Below are positions 6,600 to 9,593 of a stretch of DNA of 9,593 nt, one piece after another. Below the pieces are notes generated by a model. The model was not told the DNA's origin. It did not search any database and saw only the letters and a program-made list of their open reading frames with translations. Position 1 is the first letter of the stretch. Each line of letters opens with the position of its first letter. The stretch is from NCBI GenBank assembly GCA_938008005.1, contig CALLLZ010000111.1, forward strand, positions 1 to 9,593. The letters run 5' to 3'. The DNA comes from an uncultured Marinicella sp. (GTDB taxonomy: Bacteria; Pseudomonadota; Gammaproteobacteria; Xanthomonadales; Marinicellaceae). Position numbers and translations under genes: made by a program.

Positions 6600-7600
6600 G
6601 AGTGAGCAGATACTTGGGTTAAAGTCGGTTGAATACTTTGTAATAACTGGCTAAAAACCGCCAATTCAGGGTATTTAGCTGCGGTTTTTAATAAATAATT
6701 CATGGTGAGAGGGATGTCGTTCAAATAACCTGCTTTGCCATCACGGTAGTTTAATCTACAGAAAATTCCAATGGCCTTTAAATGACGTTGTGCTGCCATC
6801 AGTTCGAACCAACGCATCAGTTGAGAGAATTCAATGTTGGTATTGAACTGGTCGTTGTAAGCTTGTAAAAAATGACGACAATGCATTTCCACAATTTCTG
6901 CTGGCCAACTGATATAGCAATCTTTTAATAACGAAGCCAAATCATAAGTAAATGGCCCATAAACTGCATCTTGGAAATCAATCACGCCTGGATCGTTGTC
7001 TTTATCTAACACCATCAGATTTCGACTGTGATAATCGCGATGAACCATCGCCTGCGGTTGTTCATGCGCATTTTGGCAGAGTAGGGCGAATGTGTCTTCC
7101 AAAATTTCTAGTTCTTTCGTATCTAATTTTAAATCCAAATGCTTGCCGATAAACCATTCGTTAAATAACTGCATCTCTGTCATCAATAACTCATGGTCGT
7201 ATGGTGGCAATTGTAAGTTGGCATCAACGGTGGCCTGCATTTTTAGGATTGAATCTATGGCTGTACTATAAAGTGATTGATGTGATTGCTTATCATCAAC
7301 CAATACAGCTAAATACAATAGATTGCCAAAATCACTTAATAGTAAGAAGCCCTGTTCGTAATCTGTTGCAAATAATTCAGGTACCTTGACTTGACTGGCA
7401 GAGAGCAATTGAGATACTGCTACAAAAGGCCTGCAATCCTCATGTTCAGGTGGTGCATCCATCAATATATATGTCATGGATGCAGTTGTTATGCGGTAAT
7501 AACTTCTGAAGCTTGCATCCTCAGATGCTGCGTCTATCTGAAACTCAGTACCTTGAAAATAGTCATCCAGCCATTGCTGTCGTTGCTCCCTGCGATTCAT
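6596..7600 (-). CDS. amgK: N-acetylmuramate/N-acetylglucosamine kinase AmgK
   Basis: This is a 334-aa cytoplasmic sugar kinase of the aminoglycoside phosphotransferase/choline kinase fold. The Brenner-type catalytic loop H-R-D-Y-H-S-R-N is at 187-194, with D189 the likely catalytic base. The metal-binding I-D-F-Q-D-A is at 207-212, followed by G-P-F-T-Y-D-L-A-S-L-L. The N-terminal nucleotide-binding lobe includes D-A-S-F-R-S-Y-Y-R (28-36). AmgK phosphorylates the anomeric hydroxyl of MurNAc or GlcNAc, giving the alpha-1-phosphate used by MurU, which overlaps it by 4 nt. Aminoglycoside resistance is not implied by the family name. A small exported protein lies 7 nt upstream, so the three genes probably form one transcript. 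Confidence 0.92.
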   Translation of the reverse strand: MNRREQRQQWLDDYFQGTEFQIDAASEDASFRSYYRITTASMTYILMDAPPEHEDCRPFVAVSQLLSASQVKVPELFATDYEQGFLLLSDFGNLLYLAVLVDDKQSHQSLYSTAIDSILKMQATVDANLQLPPYDHELLMTEMQLFNEWFIGKHLDLKLDTKELEILEDTFALLCQNAHEQPQAMVHRDYHSRNLMVLDKDNDPGVIDFQDAVYGPFTYDLASLLKDCYISWPAEIVEMHCRHFLQAYNDQFNTNIEFSQLMRWFELMAAQRHLKAIGIFCRLNYRDGKAGYLNDIPLTMNYLLKTAAKYPELAVFSQLLQSIQPTLTQVSAHS

Positions 7601-7607
7601 TTGTTAT

Positions 7608-7970
7608 TTATTCTTCTGAAGATCCGGCGGATCCAGGTCCAATTTCTGTTGGTTTTGATTTCTTTAAAACTGTGGTAATCACATGCTGGTGTTCAAAATA
7701 AACAATAAAATCTGCATAATCCCAACGTGTAATTGGTGGTTCACCAACTGCAGCACGCTCACTCATTGGGTCACCATATTGTGAGCGCACTTGATTCATC
7801 GTAGCGGATTTTTTGGGTACATTTACGCCACTTTTGGCTTCTACACGATCAATCAACAGTACGTCAGCTTGAGCAGAAAAAGCCATTCCTAAAATGCTAA
7901 ACAGCAAAAATATAAATTTTGTGAATGTTTTGTTTTTCTTGTTAATCTTTGTCATGGTTATCTTATTCAT
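7608..7970 (-). CDS. Small exported protein with a BamE/SmpA-like core
   Basis: This is a 120-aa protein. A basic N-terminus (several Lys at 3-18) and a hydrophobic core (19-32) are followed by S-A-Q-A before D36, a good signal peptidase I site. No lipobox cysteine is present, so it is probably soluble in the periplasm. The mature part has M-N-Q-V-R-S-Q-Y-G-D-P (about 58-68), V-G-E-P-P-I-T-R-W-D-Y, and F-I-V-Y-F-E-H-Q-H-V-I-T-T-V. This order of a helix, G-x-P and two strands resembles the SmpA/OmlA (BamE) fold, but the resemblance is by pattern only. It is the first gene before amgK-murU, 7 nt upstream, which hints at an envelope or peptidoglycan-linked role. The start at 7970 is chosen because GAGGG lies 8 nt before it; an internal ATG at codon 6 has no such site. 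Confidence 0.82.
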   Translation of the reverse strand: MNKITMTKINKKNKTFTKFIFLLFSILGMAFSAQADVLLIDRVEAKSGVNVPKKSATMNQVRSQYGDPMSERAAVGEPPITRWDYADFIVYFEHQHVITTVLKKSKPTEIGPGSAGSSEE

Positions 7971-7978
7971 ATTACGAG

Positions 7979-7984
7979 CCCTCT
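7979..7984 (-). promoter_or_regulatory. Ribosome binding site of the BamE-like gene
   Basis: On the minus strand AGAGGG lies 8 nt before the ATG at 7970. It is the strongest Shine-Dalgarno of the minus-strand genes in this window and fixes the start over the internal ATG five codons later. Confidence 0.75.
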
Positions 7985-7993
7985 AAAAATGTC

Positions 7994-8023
7994 ATTTTAC
8001 CAATTAATCAAATAAATTGTCAC
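7994..8023 (-). promoter_or_regulatory. Sigma-70 promoter for the exported protein-amgK-murU operon
   Basis: On the minus strand, -35 GTGACA (8023-8018) matches 5 of 6 consensus bases, the spacer is 18 nt, and -10 TAAAAT (7999-7994) matches 5 of 6. The predicted start of transcription near 7987 gives a short leader of about 17 nt that just contains the AGAGGG site. Confidence 0.6.
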
Positions 8024-8086
8024 TGCAGAAGTTTTTCCACTTACAGCTCAGCATAATTTATCGCAAAGATGTTCTATCAGATGTGA

Positions 8087-8104
8087 AGTGTTTAGCAAAA
8101 CACT
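8087..8104. promoter_or_regulatory. 18-bp inverted repeat upstream of the plus-strand promoter
   Basis: AGTGTTT (8087-8093) and AAACACT (8098-8104) form a perfect 7-bp inverted repeat around AGCA. It lies in the divergent region, 15 nt before the -35 of the 94-aa gene and 64 nt behind the -35 of the minus-strand operon. The size suits a dimeric regulator's operator; this is inference from symmetry only. Confidence 0.3.
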
Positions 8105-8119
8105 AATCTAACTGACTTA

Positions 8120-8147
8120 TTGTCAATGTGCTTATATATTGTATCAT
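8120..8147 (+). promoter_or_regulatory. Candidate sigma-70 promoter for the 94-aa gene
   Basis: -35 TTGTCA (8120-8125) and -10 TATCAT (8142-8147) each match 5 of 6 consensus bases with a 16-nt spacer. Transcription would begin near 8154, leaving an AT-rich leader of roughly 105 nt before ATG 8260. Confidence 0.5.
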
Positions 8148-8246
8148 TCAACGATAAATATCACTCAAGCCATGTGCATTCTCAAATTTTGCGAAAGTGA
8201 GGTATTAATATCAATTCATCGCAATCATTTTATATTTAATTAACCA

Positions 8247-8252
8247 AAGGAG
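8247..8252 (+). promoter_or_regulatory. Strong ribosome binding site of the 94-aa gene
   Basis: AAGGAG is a near-ideal Shine-Dalgarno, 7 nt before ATG 8260. It is the main sign that the short reading frame is translated. Confidence 0.75.
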
Positions 8253-8259
8253 AGTACAC

Positions 8260-8544
8260 ATGAATCTTAATAGTAACCAGATTCCGAATGATCCAGAAAC
8301 GACCATCTTATTTCAACAACTGGGTGTATTTGATGATATACCCGCCTGTTATCAAAGTTGGCTGTTTGATGGTATTCGTGGTGAGAGTATTATTTTTCAC
8401 AAGAGAGACCTGAAGCACCATAAAGACACGGATCTGATCAAAAAAGTCAAAGCCTCAAAGTTGGTCAAATCAACCAGTCAAATTACACTTAGCCGTAACC
8501 CACCAGAGTTCTTGTTTATTAACTTTAACATTGCTTTGGAATAA
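8260..8544 (+). CDS. Unrecognised 94-aa protein
   Basis: I do not recognise a family. The 94 residues have no signal peptide and no membrane segment, so a cytoplasmic location is likely. The N-terminal part contains L-G-V-F-D-D-I-P-A-C-Y-Q-S-W-L-F-D-G (21-38), aromatic and acidic with one cysteine. The middle (47-69) is rich in Lys and His, and the C-terminus is hydrophobic (F-L-F-I-N-F-N, 84-90). A strong AAGGAG at 7-nt spacing and a plausible promoter upstream argue that the gene is real. It stands alone between a divergent operon and a hairpin-rich spacer leading to the DUF4197 gene. A small regulatory or nucleic-acid-binding role is conceivable from the basic centre, but nothing visible proves it. 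Confidence 0.7.
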   Translation: MNLNSNQIPNDPETTILFQQLGVFDDIPACYQSWLFDGIRGESIIFHKRDLKHHKDTDLIKKVKASKLVKSTSQITLSRNPPEFLFINFNIALE

Positions 8545-8550
8545 TTAATA

Positions 8551-8590
8551 TTGATAGAGTTCAGCCTTCAATTAATTTAAAGGCTATCAA
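8551..8590 (+). repeat. Inverted repeat after the 94-aa gene
   Basis: AGCCTT (8563-8568) pairs with AAGGCT (8580-8585), and TTGAT (8551-8555) with ATCAA (8586-8590), giving an 11-bp stem with a one-sided 7-nt bulge, starting 6 nt after the stop codon. No T-run follows, so it is not a classic intrinsic terminator; it may stabilise the 3' end of the transcript. Confidence 0.5.
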
Positions 8591-8597
8591 CAGCACG

Positions 8598-8624
8598 ATC
8601 AAAAATTTACTGGTGAATTTTGAT
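8598..8624 (+). repeat. Second inverted repeat after the 94-aa gene
   Basis: ATCAAAA (8598-8604) pairs with TTTTGAT (8618-8624), and TT (8606-8607) with AA (8616-8617) if A8605 bulges, giving a 9-bp AT-rich stem with an 8-nt loop. No T-run follows immediately. Confidence 0.45.
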
Positions 8625-8646
8625 ACAGATGTTTAATTGATATCAT

Positions 8647-8703
8647 GTTTTATTTTTACCTAAACAATACTCGTTCGAGTTGCATTTGTTGGTAGAATAA
8701 AAC
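8647..8703. repeat. 57-nt extended palindromic element before the DUF4197 gene
   Basis: Nested pairs are GTTTTATT (8647-8654) with AATAAAAC (8696-8703), TACC (8657-8660) with GGTA (8691-8694), AACAA (8663-8667) with TTGTT (8686-8690), and ACTC (8669-8672) with GAGT (8677-8680), the last around a GTTC loop. That is 21 pairs with small internal loops. The T-rich side is 5' and the A-rich side 3', the opposite of an intrinsic terminator on either strand. It could be a MITE-like remnant, an operator region, or an RNA structure in the leader of the downstream gene. Confidence 0.6.
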
Positions 8704-8707
8704 TATA

Positions 8708-8722
8708 GAGACTTTGCGTCTC
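8708..8722 (+). promoter_or_regulatory. Small hairpin just before the DUF4197 ribosome binding site
   Basis: GAGAC (8708-8712) pairs with GTCTC (8718-8722) around TTTGC. It ends about 10 nt before the Shine-Dalgarno-like AAGGTG (8733-8738) of the gene starting at 8745, so it could influence initiation if transcribed. Confidence 0.35.
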
Positions 8723-8744
8723 AATCAATAGAAAGGTGTAAATT

Positions 8745-9473
8745 ATGAAAGCCATCAAAAATATAAGTGTCTTATCAATACTTACTTTTTCCTTATTAAT
8801 AAGTTCAGCTGATGCTGGGGATAAGTGGTGGAAAAAAATCTTTAAAAATAACAGTTCAAACTCCAGTGAATTAAGTGTTACTGACATAAGTGGGGCTTTT
8901 AAACAGGCGCTGACTATTGGGGCAGAAAATGTAGTAAGTCAATTAGGAGCAGAAGGAGGTTTCAGTGCTGATGAAGCGGTATATATTCCGTTACCTGAAA
9001 ATTTAGAAAAGGTGGCTAAAGTATTGAAAAAAATAGGTTTGTCAAGTCAGGTTGATGATTTAGAACTGAAGCTGAACAAGGCCGCAGAAACTGCAGTACC
9101 AATTGCTAAAGACTTGTTTCTTGAGTCAATCAAAGACATGACCTTTGATGATGTTAAGACAATTTATAAAGGAGCTGATGATTCTGCAACACAATATTTT
9201 AAACAAAAGATGACAGCCTCTTTATCTGAAAAGATGAGTCCAATTGTTGAGAATAGTTTATCTGAAGTAGGGGCAATTCAATCTCTCAACCGTGTGATGG
9301 ATAAGTACCAAAACATTCCATTTGTTTCTGAAGTTAGACCCAATCTCACTGAATATGTGGTTGAAAAAGGCACTGATGGTGTATTTTATTACCTCGCCCA
9401 ACAAGAAGCAGCTATCCGACAAGATCCTTTGAAACAAACTACAAATTTATTGAAAAAGGTTTTTGGTAAATAA
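8745..9473 (+). CDS. Exported DUF4197 family protein
   Basis: This is a 242-aa protein. Residues 1-24 form a signal peptide ending A-D-A before G25, and no lipobox is seen. The rest follows the DUF4197 pattern in order: A-F-K-Q-A-L-x-x-G-A-E-N-V-V-S-Q-L-G (51-68), G-G-F then I-P-L-P-E-N-L (81-87), L-K-L-N-K-A-A-E-T-A (108-117), M-T-F-D-D-V-K-T-I-Y-K-G (132-143) with A-T-Q-Y-F-K (148-153), and the C-terminal E-A-A-I-R-Q-D-P with L-L-K-K-V-F-G. The family is mostly helical, periplasmic, widespread in proteobacteria and without an established function that I know of. Its spacer is full of inverted repeats and the AAAGGTG ribosome site is moderate. It is probably transcribed alone. No gene is visible between its stop and the palindromic repeats at the window edge. 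Confidence 0.9.
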   Translation: MKAIKNISVLSILTFSLLISSADAGDKWWKKIFKNNSSNSSELSVTDISGAFKQALTIGAENVVSQLGAEGGFSADEAVYIPLPENLEKVAKVLKKIGLSSQVDDLELKLNKAAETAVPIAKDLFLESIKDMTFDDVKTIYKGADDSATQYFKQKMTASLSEKMSPIVENSLSEVGAIQSLNRVMDKYQNIPFVSEVRPNLTEYVVEKGTDGVFYYLAQQEAAIRQDPLKQTTNLLKKVFGK

Positions 9474-9483
9474 CAAAACCTTT
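9455..9483 (+). terminator. Weak possible terminator hairpin spanning the DUF4197 stop codon
   Basis: AAAGGTTTT (9455-9463) and AAAACCTTT (9475-9483) form a perfect 9-bp stem with an 11-nt loop that contains the TAA (9471-9473). The stem is AT-rich and only a short interrupted T-run (9487-9489) follows, so termination here is uncertain. Confidence 0.3.
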
Positions 9484-9491
9484 GGCTTTAA

Positions 9492-9531
9492 GCACTTCGG
9501 TTACGCTCACTGCGCGGAGCCGAAGTGCAAG
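9492..9531. repeat. Palindromic intergenic repeat, copy 1
   Basis: GCACTTCGG (9492-9500) and CCGAAGTGC (9520-9528) are a perfect 9-bp inverted repeat, with a further CTC/GAG pair (9506-9508 with 9517-9519) inside. The 3' 25 nt (9507-9531) recur 62 nt downstream with two mismatches. The CTTCG...CTCACTG...GCGGAG...CGAAG pattern resembles REP-like extragenic palindromes found in many bacterial genomes; that family link is from memory of the pattern. Confidence 0.7.
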
Positions 9532-9562
9532 ATCTATAATTTAAACTCAGGATAACATATTT

Positions 9563-9593
9563 CTTCGTTCACTGAGCGGAGCTGAAGTGCAAG
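9563..9593. repeat. Palindromic intergenic repeat, copy 2 (runs to the window edge)
   Basis: Positions 9569-9593 match 9507-9531 at 23 of 25 bases, and CTTCG (9563-9567) matches the left arm of copy 1. The left arm is shorter and the stem poorer (CTTC with GAAG), so this copy is degenerate, or a differently trimmed unit. More copies may follow beyond the window. Confidence 0.65.

Noticed and set aside
6596..7600. AmgK as an aminoglycoside resistance phosphotransferase
   Set aside because: The fold is shared, but coupling to murU identifies the amino-sugar kinase.
7391..7701. Plus-strand open frames opposite amgK and the exported protein gene
   Set aside because: They are antisense to well-supported genes, have no ribosome binding site and show no family resemblance.
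8660..8887. Minus-strand open frame of 75 codons across the DUF4197 start
   Set aside because: It runs antisense through the signal peptide of a clear DUF4197 gene and the palindromic spacer; its hydrophobic content is the mirror of that signal sequence.
9492..9593. Palindromic repeats as a CRISPR array
   Set aside because: There are only two degenerate units, with a single 37-nt AT-rich gap between 9531 and 9569 and no cas genes; an extragenic palindrome fits better.

Overview
This is an AT-rich, gene-dense window that looks like the chromosome of a gammaproteobacterium. The main clue is the block nudJ-like, mnmA, hflD, in the same order as in Enterobacteria and relatives. An amgK-murU pair of the kind known from Pseudomonas and other Gram-negatives supports this. 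Several proteins carry export signals typical of a Gram-negative envelope. A low-GC marine genus such as Marinicella would fit, but that is a guess from gene content and composition.

Layout. (1) Positions 1-1825, plus strand: the tail of a gene whose last residues resemble the end of the next two genes, a gene-free stretch of about 280 nt, then two tandem paralogues for exported proteins of 233 and 221 aa with a Sel1-like helical repeat. (2) Positions 1876-5811, minus strand, convergent with the pair: an NhaC-family Na+/H+ antiporter, a NudJ-like Nudix hydrolase (ATGA overlap), mnmA and hflD. The purB gene that follows hflD in E. coli is absent here. (3) Positions 5919-7970, minus strand: a small exported BamE-like protein, amgK and murU (7-nt gap, then GTGA overlap), behind a good sigma-70 promoter. 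(4) Positions 8260-9473, plus strand: an unrecognised 94-aa protein, an intergenic region packed with inverted repeats, and an exported DUF4197 protein. (5) Positions 9492-9593: two copies of a palindromic intergenic repeat running to the window edge.

How the genes work together. AmgK and MurU are consecutive steps that return recovered MurNAc to UDP-MurNAc, bypassing de novo synthesis. MnmA and HflD are neighbours by conserved order, not by shared pathway. The antiporter is translationally coupled to the Nudix gene, an arrangement I do not recognise as standard.

I found no CRISPR array, tRNA, rRNA, transposase or defence locus. The least explained parts are the tandem Sel1-like family with a possible third member at the left edge, the hairpin-rich region 8545-8744, the 94-aa orphan and the palindromic repeats at the right edge. 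None of these amounts to a demonstrated new system.
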